A DNA stretch of 10,813 nucleotides, taken from positions 1-10,813 of the forward strand of contig PGXP01000031.1 in the NCBI GenBank assembly GCA_002839205.1, read 5' to 3'. A program made the position numbers and the translations under genes. The stretch is from Spirochaetae bacterium HGW-Spirochaetae-9 (GTDB lineage Bacteria > Spirochaetota > Spirochaetia > Treponematales > Rectinemataceae). The notes under the pieces are model-generated. The model saw only the letters and a list, made by a program, of their open reading frames with translations. It searched no databases and was not told the DNA's origin. Below are positions 1 through 6,453 of this stretch, piece after piece (position 1 is the first letter of the stretch; the number at the start of each line of letters is the position of its first letter).

Positions 1-1354
1 CGATAGCGGTGAAGAGCAGTGCCAGGAAGGGTACGCCCATCGACAGGGCCACGATCATCGACGAAAGCTTGGATCCGAGTCCCGTCACCGAAAGCACGCC
101 GGATATGATGCCGGCAGCCGCGCAGGCTATCGCGAGGGAGACGGTGGACTTCGCTCCATCCTTGAGGGCGTTGATTATTTTCTGAAAGAATTTCCTGTTG
201 ATTTTCCTGTTCCAGACGATATTGACCGCTAACAGCGTGAGTATGGACCAGTATGCGGCCTTGAAGGGCGAAAAGTTCATGAACATCATCACGAGCAGCG
301 TGACGAAGGGGATGAGGAAGTGTACCCCGCCCTCGAGAAGGCTCACTTTCTGCGGGCTGGCATCTTCCTCGACATTCTTGCTGTTCATCCCGGATTTCTT
401 GGCCAGAAGATGGACGATGATGAAGGTCGAAGCAAAGAAGAGAAGAGCGGGAATGATGGCCGCCTTCATGATGTTGGTATAGGGGAGCCCGAGAATCTCG
501 GCCATGATGAAGGCGGCAGCTCCCATGACGGGAGGCATTATCTGCCCGCCTGTGGATACCAGGGCCTCGATTGCGCCGGCTTCGTAGTCCTTGTAGCCTT
601 CCTTCTTCATCCAGGGAATGGTGAAGACACCAGCCACCGCCACGTTGCCCGCGGCCGATCCGGAGATCATGCCGATGAGGGTGCTGAATATGACCGCCGT
701 CTTGGCCGAAGCGGCGATGAGACCCTTGGTCGCTTTTTTCGCCACCGCGTAGAAGAAGTCGCCGGCCCCGAATTCGCTGAGGAAGGCGCCGTAGATGCAG
801 AAAAGGACGATGTAGGTGGCCGAAACGCCTATGGGTATGCCATAGATGCCTTCGCTCGTCGTGAAGAGGAAGGTGAAAATTCGCTGGATGCTGATTGTGC
901 GCGTATGCAGCATTCCCGGCAGATAGGGACCGACGAAGGGGTATGCCAGGAATACGACAGATATGATGGCAAGGGCCAGGCCGACGCTTCGGCGCGTCGC
1001 CTCCAGCACCACGAGAATCATCACGAGTCCCACGATGGCATCGGTATATGAGGTCATGCCGCCCGTATTGGCGATATCTTCCCAGCGCAGGAGCATGTAA
1101 AGACTTCCGGCTATCGTCAGGGCTGACATGAGGAGCCGCAGCCCATAGTCGAAGGATGTTCCGGAGGTCTTTTTTGTCAGGGGGAAAGTGAGGAAAGCGA
1201 TCGTCATCATGAAGGATATATGGATTATCCTCACGACCATGGTCGAAAAGACGATCAGCCCAGAAACATTGAGAATATGAAAGGCGCCAATGACGACGCA
1301 GAGCGCCGCGATCACGGTACTCAATGTCTTCTTGAATCCAGATACTTCTTGCAT
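1..1354 (-). CDS. TRAP transporter fused 4TM/12TM membrane subunit (TAXI class), C-terminus cut by window edge
   Basis: Inner-membrane subunit of a TRAP secondary transporter, which in this family uses an ion gradient (usually Na+) to import organic acids delivered by a periplasmic receptor. I translated 451 residues from an ATG at 1354; the frame stays open to base 1. Residues about 10-140 form a hydrophobic small-subunit (DctQ-like) region. From about residue 160 the large DctM-like part begins, with the family signature around residues 230-287: GMISGSAAGN, TIPWMKKEGY and STGGQIMPPVMGAAAF. The start is supported by AGGAG at 1361-1365, 6 bases upstream. Fused proteins of this class usually run to about 600-700 residues, so roughly the last third lies outside the window. 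The preceding gene encodes a TAXI receptor, the standard partner. Family assignment is firm; the substrate is unknown. Confidence 0.93.
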   Translation of the reverse strand, partial: MQEVSGFKKTLSTVIAALCVVIGAFHILNVSGLIVFSTMVVRIIHISFMMTIAFLTFPLTKKTSGTSFDYGLRLLMSALTIAGSLYMLLRWEDIANTGGMTSYTDAIVGLVMILVVLEATRRSVGLALAIISVVFLAYPFVGPYLPGMLHTRTISIQRIFTFLFTTSEGIYGIPIGVSATYIVLFCIYGAFLSEFGAGDFFYAVAKKATKGLIAASAKTAVIFSTLIGMISGSAAGNVAVAGVFTIPWMKKEGYKDYEAGAIEALVSTGGQIMPPVMGAAAFIMAEILGLPYTNIMKAAIIPALLFFASTFIIVHLLAKKSGMNSKNVEEDASPQKVSLLEGGVHFLIPFVTLLVMMFMNFSPFKAAYWSILTLLAVNIVWNRKINRKFFQKIINALKDGAKSTVSLAIACAAAGIISGVLSVTGLGSKLSSMIVALSMGVPFLALLFTAI

Positions 1355-1386
1355 GGAAAGCTCCTGAATGGGATTGAAGAAAGGCA

Positions 1387-1414
1387 CGGAAGCCGGGCTC
1401 GGCTCAGGCTTCCG
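1387..1414 (-). terminator. Intergenic stem-loop between TRAP receptor and membrane subunit (attenuator or mRNA-stabilising hairpin)
   Basis: CGGAAGCC at 1387-1394 pairs perfectly with GGCTTCCG at 1407-1414, giving an 8-bp stem with a 12-base loop. It lies in the 144-base gap between the receptor stop and the membrane-subunit start. On the minus strand it is followed by only a short pyrimidine-rich stretch (TGCCTTTCTTC), not a proper U-run. It is therefore more likely a partial terminator or a 3' stabiliser of the receptor message than a full stop. Such elements are common where a binding protein is needed in excess of its permease. The remainder of this gap shows nothing else convincing. Confidence 0.45.
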
Positions 1415-1498
1415 CCATGGGTTATTGTAGAAAGAAAGACCAGCGGAGATTATTGCAGCCCCACTAGCCTCTCTTCGAAGAACACTGATTCAGGCTCG

Positions 1499-2422
1499 CT
1501 ATTTACCCGCGAAATACTTTTCGGCACCGGGATGGAGCGGTGTCGGCACCTGAGCTGCCTTCTTCACGTCGATCTGCTTGGCGTTGGCGTTGGCGGCGGC
1601 AAACTCGGGCAGATTCTCGAACAGGGTTTTCGTGACCGTGTAGACAAGGTCGGCAGAAAGGCTTTTTTTCGCTATCAGAACATTCTGCACGCCGACGAGC
1701 ACCGAGTCTTTTTGCGTCTTGTAGATTTCCTTCGCGATGGTGATGTCGGTGTAGTAGGGATACTTCTTGATGATGGATGCAAGCTTCGCAGGCGCAACCT
1801 CGACAAATTTGATCATCTTGGTGGCCACGGTCTGCATGACGGCGGCTGCCGGATACCCTGAGAGCGCAAAGGCAGCGTCTACGTTACCATCGGACATTTC
1901 GCTGAAGCCGTCGCCATAGGCGAGGTAGCTGGGCGTTATGTCTTTTATGGTCATGCCGTATTCCTCGAGAAGCACCTTGAGAATGTCGAGGGTTCCGCCC
2001 CCTGCCGGTCCGACGGCGACGCGCTTGCCCTTGAGATCGCCAAAGTCATTGATGGAGGAGTTGGCGAGAACGGCCATGTGCAACACGCTCGGATAAAGAT
2101 TGGCCACGGAGGCCATGTCGAGCTTCTTGGTGTAGGGAGCGGTTCCGGAATAGCCGAAGAAGGCGATATTCGCGTTCGTGATCGCGAAGTCGACGTCGCC
2201 GGAATCGATGAGTCTCGGATTCTCCACCGCGCCGCCCGTGACGACGGGAACCATGGAATACGTTCCGGAATACTTGGTCACCAGGTTGGCGATACCCTGT
2301 CCGACCGGATAAAAGGCGCCGCCCATGCTCGCGGTGCCCATGAGCAGCTCAACTTTCTTCTGGCCGAATGCCGGAGCGGCAATGAGAGCCAGGACAACCA
2401 GTACCATGATAAATTTTTTCAC
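1499..2422 (-). CDS. TAXI family TRAP transporter solute receptor
   Basis: Periplasmic substrate-binding protein (307 aa) that captures a small organic solute and passes it to the TRAP membrane subunit encoded downstream. Residues 1-20 are a Sec signal peptide: MKKF, a hydrophobic core, then an AFG-Q cleavage-like site. There is no lipobox cysteine. The mature N-terminus carries the TAXI hallmark GTASMGGAFYPVGQGIA (about residues 29-45), followed by VVTGGAVENPRLIDSGDVDFAI. Length is normal for the family. The start is GTG, fixed by an AAGGAGGT site at 2428-2435 only 5 bases upstream; the later in-frame Met would lose much of the signal peptide. The gene has its own strong promoter. Members of the family bind dicarboxylates, amino acids or other acids; the ligand here cannot be read from sequence. 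Confidence 0.95.
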   Translation of the reverse strand: MKKFIMVLVVLALIAAPAFGQKKVELLMGTASMGGAFYPVGQGIANLVTKYSGTYSMVPVVTGGAVENPRLIDSGDVDFAITNANIAFFGYSGTAPYTKKLDMASVANLYPSVLHMAVLANSSINDFGDLKGKRVAVGPAGGGTLDILKVLLEEYGMTIKDITPSYLAYGDGFSEMSDGNVDAAFALSGYPAAAVMQTVATKMIKFVEVAPAKLASIIKKYPYYTDITIAKEIYKTQKDSVLVGVQNVLIAKKSLSADLVYTVTKTLFENLPEFAAANANAKQIDVKKAAQVPTPLHPGAEKYFAGK

Positions 2423-2427
2423 GCGTG

Positions 2428-2435
2428 ACCTCCTT
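2428..2435 (-). promoter_or_regulatory. Strong Shine-Dalgarno site fixing the GTG start of the TAXI receptor
   Basis: On the minus strand this reads AAGGAGGT, a full match to the anti-Shine-Dalgarno sequence, 5 bases before the GTG at 2422. It decides in favour of GTG over the internal ATG five codons later and predicts high translation of the receptor. Confidence 0.85.
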
Positions 2436-2449
2436 GGGATACTAAAATA

Positions 2450-2478
2450 TTTATAATGTGGCCACGGAGAGTTGTCAA
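2450..2478 (-). promoter_or_regulatory. Sigma70-type promoter for the TAXI-TRAP transporter genes
   Basis: On the minus strand the -35 box TTGACA (2473-2478, perfect) is followed after exactly 17 bases by TATAAA (2450-2455, 5 of 6 match to TATAAT), in an AT-rich patch that contrasts with its GC-rich surroundings. Transcription would begin near 2443, giving a leader of about 20 bases containing the Shine-Dalgarno site. The -35 box overlaps the TGA stop of the UbiD-family gene (2475-2477), so the promoter is embedded at the end of that gene and allows transporter expression independent of the enzymes upstream. No operator repeat is evident. Confidence 0.8.
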
Positions 2479-3845
2479 GTCATCCTACCACATTCCTTTT
2501 CAGGGAAAATCTTCCCAAGATCGACCTGGTCGAAGCCTTCTTTCCAGTTGATCCTGTCGAGCTTCTTGCCGACAGGTCGCGTGGCATCGATGCCGATTTT
2601 TGCAACGACGCCTTCCCTGCTGGTCGGATCCGTGGGATCCCCCTTCGCGTAGGGCATGATGAAACACCTGCCGGGCACCATGTTGAGATGGAGGGCCTGG
2701 AGGACTTCCGTGTCGGAATGTATATCCACATCCTCATCGACCACCACCACATGGCGGACGAAGAAATCGGCGGCAAAAACCGCTGCCGCCGCGGTTGCGG
2801 GTTCCCCTTCCAGATTTTTTTTCATCGACACATAGCAGAGATTGCGGCAGAAGCCCCCCAGAGGCATATAGACATCCTTCACTCCGGAGCAGCCTTGCCT
2901 GACGCTCTCGAATATTCTGCTGAGCTTGGGCAATCCGCCCATGAGGAGATGTTCGGCAGCCCCTGAACACACGTCCATGTAGATAGGGTCCTTTCTCGTG
3001 CTCATATGATCGATGGTGAGCACGGGGTAGGAATGCTGCTGGCTGTAGACGCTCTGCCACTCCCCGACAGGCCCCTCAGTTTCCCTCAGGTTCCAGGAAA
3101 TATGCCCTTCCAGGCAGATTTCTCCGTTGGCGGGCACTTCAAGGTCGACGGTCCTGCATTTTACAAGCTCCAGTGGCTGGGAGAGCAAGCCTCCCATCAC
3201 CTCAAACTCATCCACGCCGAAAGGCGCGAGGCTCAGGGATCCCAGGTAGAGCGCGGGATGCGCTCCGATCGTGATCGCCACTGGCATGTCCTGTTTTCGT
3301 TCGATATATTTCCTGAAAATCATGTAGGCATGGCCCGTTTCCGCAAGATGTATCCCTGTATGTCTTCCGTCCTTGACCATGAGCCTGTAGATGCCGGTAT
3401 TCCTGATGCCTGTGTCGGGATCCTTGACCGTCATCATGCCGGCCGTGATGTAAGGCCCCGCATCGCCCTGGTTGTGGGTGACGACAGGCAGCCTTGTTAT
3501 GTCGATTTCGGCGCCGTTTACCTCGACTTCCTGGATGGAACCCGATCCGACGAGAATGGGGAGGATCCGGTTCTTCTCCCTGGTCCTGTAGGTCCGGTCC
3601 AGGTCAGCCTCCTCGCAGCCAAGGGCCAGCGCCAGCCTGCCCCTGCTGCCCAGGAGGTTCGTTACCAGGGGCATGGAGGAGCCGTCTACCTTGTCGAATC
3701 GAATCGCTGGATTTTCGTTGCGGTGCTGGAGGAAGTAGACAATCCTCGTTATCTCCTTGTCCGGGCTCACTGAGGCCCCGGATACCAGATATTCCTTTTC
3801 ATTGCCCGACAAGGCCTCGAGAAAGTCGCGCAGGTCTTTCATCAT
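2475..3845 (-). CDS. UbiD family (prenylated-FMN-dependent) decarboxylase
   Basis: A 456-aa member of the UbiD/Fdc family, which reversibly decarboxylates aromatic, heteroaromatic or alpha,beta-unsaturated acids using prenyl-FMN. The cofactor and metal region is RNTGIYR (about 148-154; N149 and R154 align with the Fdc1 metal and catalytic residues). DEFE at 212-215 matches the conserved acidic metal-ligand position. TEGPVGE at 256-262 supplies the catalytic Glu pair E257 and E262, five residues apart as in EGPFGE of Fdc1. VVVVDEDVDI near 367-376 is another typical block. The start ATG at 3845 overlaps the TGA of the dehydrogenase gene (ATGA) and has AAGGAG 5 bases upstream; a second ATG follows directly. 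UbiD proteins need UbiX-made cofactor, and no ubiX is in the window. The substrate is unknown; a ubiquinone-biosynthesis role is unlikely given the catabolic and transport neighbours. Confidence 0.92.
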   Translation of the reverse strand: MMKDLRDFLEALSGNEKEYLVSGASVSPDKEITRIVYFLQHRNENPAIRFDKVDGSSMPLVTNLLGSRGRLALALGCEEADLDRTYRTREKNRILPILVGSGSIQEVEVNGAEIDITRLPVVTHNQGDAGPYITAGMMTVKDPDTGIRNTGIYRLMVKDGRHTGIHLAETGHAYMIFRKYIERKQDMPVAITIGAHPALYLGSLSLAPFGVDEFEVMGGLLSQPLELVKCRTVDLEVPANGEICLEGHISWNLRETEGPVGEWQSVYSQQHSYPVLTIDHMSTRKDPIYMDVCSGAAEHLLMGGLPKLSRIFESVRQGCSGVKDVYMPLGGFCRNLCYVSMKKNLEGEPATAAAAVFAADFFVRHVVVVDEDVDIHSDTEVLQALHLNMVPGRCFIMPYAKGDPTDPTSREGVVAKIGIDATRPVGKKLDRINWKEGFDQVDLGKIFPEKECGRMT

Positions 3846-4918
3846 ATGCTCTCCTTTCCCGGCTTCAGGACAACCTTGAGGGAGTTCTCCTTCCGGTTGA
3901 CGAATATATCCAATGCCTTCGCGAACTGGGCGAGCGGGAAGGTATGGGTGATAAGCCCGGCGAGATCGAGGTTGTTTTCGCGGACCATGGCGATTGCCGG
4001 CTCGAGGGGGTTCGGGTTGGCCCTGTTGCCGTAGACGTCGATCTCGTCGAGCACGAGGCGGCGTATGGGTATAGGCACATCGCCCGAGGGCAGGCTAACC
4101 ATCGAGATCGAGCCGCCCTTGGCGACGCATGCGCATGCCTGTTGGATGCCTTCCGCCGTGCCGGCGCACTCGAGGACCCGCTTTGCCCCCATGCCTGAGC
4201 TGAGCTCGCGCACCCGGGAGACCACATCTTCCTTCCTGTAGTCGATGGGTAGTGCGCCAAGGCGCTTCGCCACTTCCAGGCGAAAACCTGAGCCGCTCGC
4301 GAAAATTTTCCCGGCGCCCATGGCGCGGGCAATCATGATGCTCATGAGGCCCTGGGCGCCTGTGCCGTTCACCAGGACCGAATCGCCTGGCTCCAGCCTC
4401 GAGCGCCGCACCATATGGAGGGCGATGCTGAAGGGGTCCATGCATGCGGCGACATCGAAGCTCATGTCGTCCGGGATGCGGGCGATGCTCTTCACCGAAG
4501 CTGCCATGTACTGGGCGTAGGCGCCCTGGGAATAGTGGCCATACTGCCGGTGTCCCATTTCCTCCCTGCCGTAGTTGAGGCAGAGGTTGTAACGCCCCGA
4601 GAGACACATGGAACATTGACCGCAGCCCACGTGGCTGATGCCGCAGATCCTGTCGCCTTCCTTCCATCCCAGCTTCTCGGCAGTGCTGCCTGCACCGATG
4701 ACGACACCGGACCACTCGTGGCCCGGGATGAGGGGAAAAGCCTTGGGCCAGAATCCGGGAAAATCCCCGGCGAAGATGTGGGGGTCCGTGCCACATATCG
4801 CCACCGACTCCACGCGGGCCAGTACCTCGCCGGGATCGGGCCGGGGGATGGCGATGTCGCAGTATTCAAGATCGTTGGGTTTGTTGAGGCGTACCGCCTT
4901 CATCATAGGGTCTGACAT
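3842..4918 (-). CDS. Zinc-dependent medium-chain alcohol/polyol dehydrogenase (MDR, threonine/sorbitol dehydrogenase-like)
   Basis: Cytosolic NAD(P)-dependent oxidoreductase (358 aa) interconverting a secondary alcohol and a ketone. The catalytic zinc site is visible as CGTD (C42) and GHE (H67, E68), with D161 in CMDPF at the usual additional-ligand position. The structural zinc lobe is complete: C99, C102, C105 and C113 with 2-2-7 spacing. The Rossmann motif is GTGAQG (185-190). The end of the second Rossmann strand reads ASGSGFR and lacks the Asp/Glu usual in strictly NAD-dependent members, which weakly hints at NADP or relaxed use. The ATG at 4918 has AAGGAGAT just upstream. The gene starts 22 bases after the SMP-30-like gene ends and overlaps the UbiD gene by 4 bases, implying a shared transcript and linked metabolism. 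The exact substrate is not inferable. Confidence 0.93.
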   Translation of the reverse strand: MSDPMMKAVRLNKPNDLEYCDIAIPRPDPGEVLARVESVAICGTDPHIFAGDFPGFWPKAFPLIPGHEWSGVVIGAGSTAEKLGWKEGDRICGISHVGCGQCSMCLSGRYNLCLNYGREEMGHRQYGHYSQGAYAQYMAASVKSIARIPDDMSFDVAACMDPFSIALHMVRRSRLEPGDSVLVNGTGAQGLMSIMIARAMGAGKIFASGSGFRLEVAKRLGALPIDYRKEDVVSRVRELSSGMGAKRVLECAGTAEGIQQACACVAKGGSISMVSLPSGDVPIPIRRLVLDEIDVYGNRANPNPLEPAIAMVRENNLDLAGLITHTFPLAQFAKALDIFVNRKENSLKVVLKPGKESI

Positions 4919-4940
4919 GGGAAATCTCCTTGGCTTAACA

Positions 4941-5960
4941 TCAATGCTTCCAGTGGACCATGGGAAGGCCGGGCACCGGAGAGCGGAAATAGGGAATGCT
5001 CGTCTCCTTCAGGGATCCGATGTACACGGTGCCGAGATCCGGTCCGCCGAAGGTGACGCTCGCCATCCAGGGCGCCATGCCTCTTCCCGTCTCGAAGAGG
5101 ATTTCCGGCGTGACCCTCTTCGCGTAGAAGGCTTCGTCCAGGCGCCTTACCTTTTCCTCGTCGCCCTCATCCAGAAGTATCAGAAGCTCCCCTTCGGGCG
5201 TGATGGCGAAAAGCTTGTCCGAGTAGACCATTGTCCCCCAGAGGTTGCCGAATGCATCGAAGGCGATGCCGTCGGGATAGGCCCCTCGCCCCAGATGGGA
5301 AGGACCATAGATTTCACGGCCCCCGAGGTCGCCATTGGCGTCGACGCGGAACCGGAGGATCCTTCCCCCCGTCGTCTCGACCACGTAGAGAAATTCCTCG
5401 CGGGCATCGAACCGCACCTCGTTCGTGAAGTGAAGACCGTCGGCGACGATGCGGGCGCCTCGCTCATCCAGTCGTATGATGTAACCGTCATCCAGGTCGG
5501 GGACGAGGGCATCTATCCAGTTTTTCACCTTTGTCGTGACCGTGATCCATAGCCGGTCCCGGGAATCCCTGAGCACGAAATTCACCTTGCCGATGGGCCG
5601 GCCTTCGATGGAATCCATGAGAAGTCGGGTCTCGCCCGTCCGTGTCATCACTTCCAGGCAATCGGTGCCGAAATTCGAGATGAGGATATCGCCGTTCGAG
5701 GCGAAGGCGAGGCCATTGGGCAAAGTTCCCTTCGTGAACCGGTCAGCTTCGTCGAGCGTATCGGAAAAATTCGCCGAACGCTTCTGCGCGACAAGCTGCT
5801 GGCTTCCATCAGGCAAAATGTGCACCACGCCGCCATGGGCGTCGGCTGACCATAGGCTGCCATCGGGCTCGGCGAGAATGCATTCCGGTCTCTGAAGATT
5901 TTCTCCGATGAACCGCACTGCGCTCCTGTCGACATGAAAATGCTTGAGCGGATTGTCCAT
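4941..5960 (-). CDS. SMP-30/gluconolactonase/LRE-type beta-propeller hydrolase
   Basis: A 339-aa protein of the SMP-30 family, metal-dependent six-bladed propellers that typically hydrolyse sugar lactones or other esters. Putative metal ligands fall where expected: E26 (RPECILAEPDGSLW), N127 (GKVNFVLRDSRDRLW), N180 (HFTNEVRFD) and D230 (YPDGIAFDAFGNLWGTM). The C-terminal FGGPDLGTVYIGS block is also characteristic. There is no signal peptide, so it is probably cytosolic. The start is ATG with AGGAG 9 bases upstream. The gene lies 24 bases after the cupin and 22 bases before the dehydrogenase, consistent with one operon. A lactonase acting on the product or precursor of the neighbouring dehydrogenase is a natural inference, but the family also has non-lactonase members. 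Confidence 0.9.
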   Translation of the reverse strand: MDNPLKHFHVDRSAVRFIGENLQRPECILAEPDGSLWSADAHGGVVHILPDGSQQLVAQKRSANFSDTLDEADRFTKGTLPNGLAFASNGDILISNFGTDCLEVMTRTGETRLLMDSIEGRPIGKVNFVLRDSRDRLWITVTTKVKNWIDALVPDLDDGYIIRLDERGARIVADGLHFTNEVRFDAREEFLYVVETTGGRILRFRVDANGDLGGREIYGPSHLGRGAYPDGIAFDAFGNLWGTMVYSDKLFAITPEGELLILLDEGDEEKVRRLDEAFYAKRVTPEILFETGRGMAPWMASVTFGGPDLGTVYIGSLKETSIPYFRSPVPGLPMVHWKH

Positions 5961-5984
5961 GACCCTCTTCTCCTCGATGCGAAT

Positions 5985-6371
5985 TTACTGGTTTTCCGGA
6001 AAGGATACTTCCGGATGGAAGCGATAGTCGCCGAGCGAGGTGGCGGGAGCGAAGAAACAGATAACCTTCATCTCTTCGCTTCCCGAGTTCCTCACCATAT
6101 GGATGCAGCCCTTGGTGAACAGCACGGCATCGCCGGGCGAAAGATCCTGGACTTCGCCATCGACGTAAACCTTGCCCCGGCCCGAGATGACGTAGATCAG
6201 CTCTTCACCTGTGGGGTGGGAATGCGCGGGCTTAACCGTCTCCCCGGGCATTACGCGCATTGTGCAGGAACTGAGAAATTCAGGCTGCAGGCTGCCGGAA
6301 TCGGCTATCCATCGCAAAAACCTTCCGGGAACGGCTTTTTCCGGTATATCGCATTCATGGACAATCTTCAT
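5985..6371 (-). CDS. Small single-domain cupin protein
   Basis: A 128-aa single cupin barrel. Cupin motif 1 is visible as HSHPTGEELIYVISGRG, giving the two metal-binding His and Glu, and motif 2 as GDAVLFTKGCIHMVRN, giving the third His. A metal site therefore appears intact. Such small cupins act as isomerases, dioxygenases, decarboxylases or ligand sensors, so function is open. I chose the ATG at 6371 (MKIVHECDIPEK) because TGGAGT lies 6 bases upstream and the cupin fold begins soon after. In-frame ATG at 6422 and TTG at 6467 would extend it to 145 or 160 aa but lack good ribosome sites, and the longest would overlap the antiporter gene. It is the first gene of the apparent catabolic run (cupin, SMP-30, dehydrogenase, UbiD), which suggests a role in the same pathway. 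Confidence 0.85.
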   Translation of the reverse strand: MKIVHECDIPEKAVPGRFLRWIADSGSLQPEFLSSCTMRVMPGETVKPAHSHPTGEELIYVISGRGKVYVDGEVQDLSPGDAVLFTKGCIHMVRNSGSEEMKVICFFAPATSLGDYRFHPEVSFPENQ

Positions 6372-6376
6372 ATTCA

Positions 6377-6382
6377 ACTCCA
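6377..6382 (-). promoter_or_regulatory. Shine-Dalgarno site deciding the cupin start
   Basis: The minus strand reads TGGAGT, with its GGAG core 6 bases before the ATG at 6371. No comparable site precedes the upstream in-frame ATG (6422) or TTG (6467), so this site favours the shorter 128-aa protein. Confidence 0.6.
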
Positions 6383-6453
6383 CGCTGACGGCTGCAGGAT
6401 GTTTACTTCTGTCATCGTTCATGCCTGAAGTCAAGCGCTTGCTCCGCCATGCC

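Noticed and set aside
320..1051. + strand open frame of about 243 codons opposite the TRAP membrane subunit
   Set aside because: His-, Asp- and Gly-rich low-plausibility translation; the minus strand encodes canonical TRAP motifs throughout.
1420..1440. TACAAT hexamer in the receptor/permease gap as a promoter for the membrane subunit
   Set aside because: No -35-like sequence lies at 16-18 bases upstream, so it is probably incidental.
3006..3773. + strand open frame of about 255 codons opposite the UbiD-family gene
   Set aside because: It has no motif and is fully antisense to a strongly conserved decarboxylase; compositional shadow.
6432..6441. 10-base palindrome CAAGCGCTTG upstream of the cupin as an operator
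   Set aside because: Single short palindrome without a promoter beside it; a match of this size is expected by chance at this rate. A nearby TTGACT has no -10 box at 16-18 bases.
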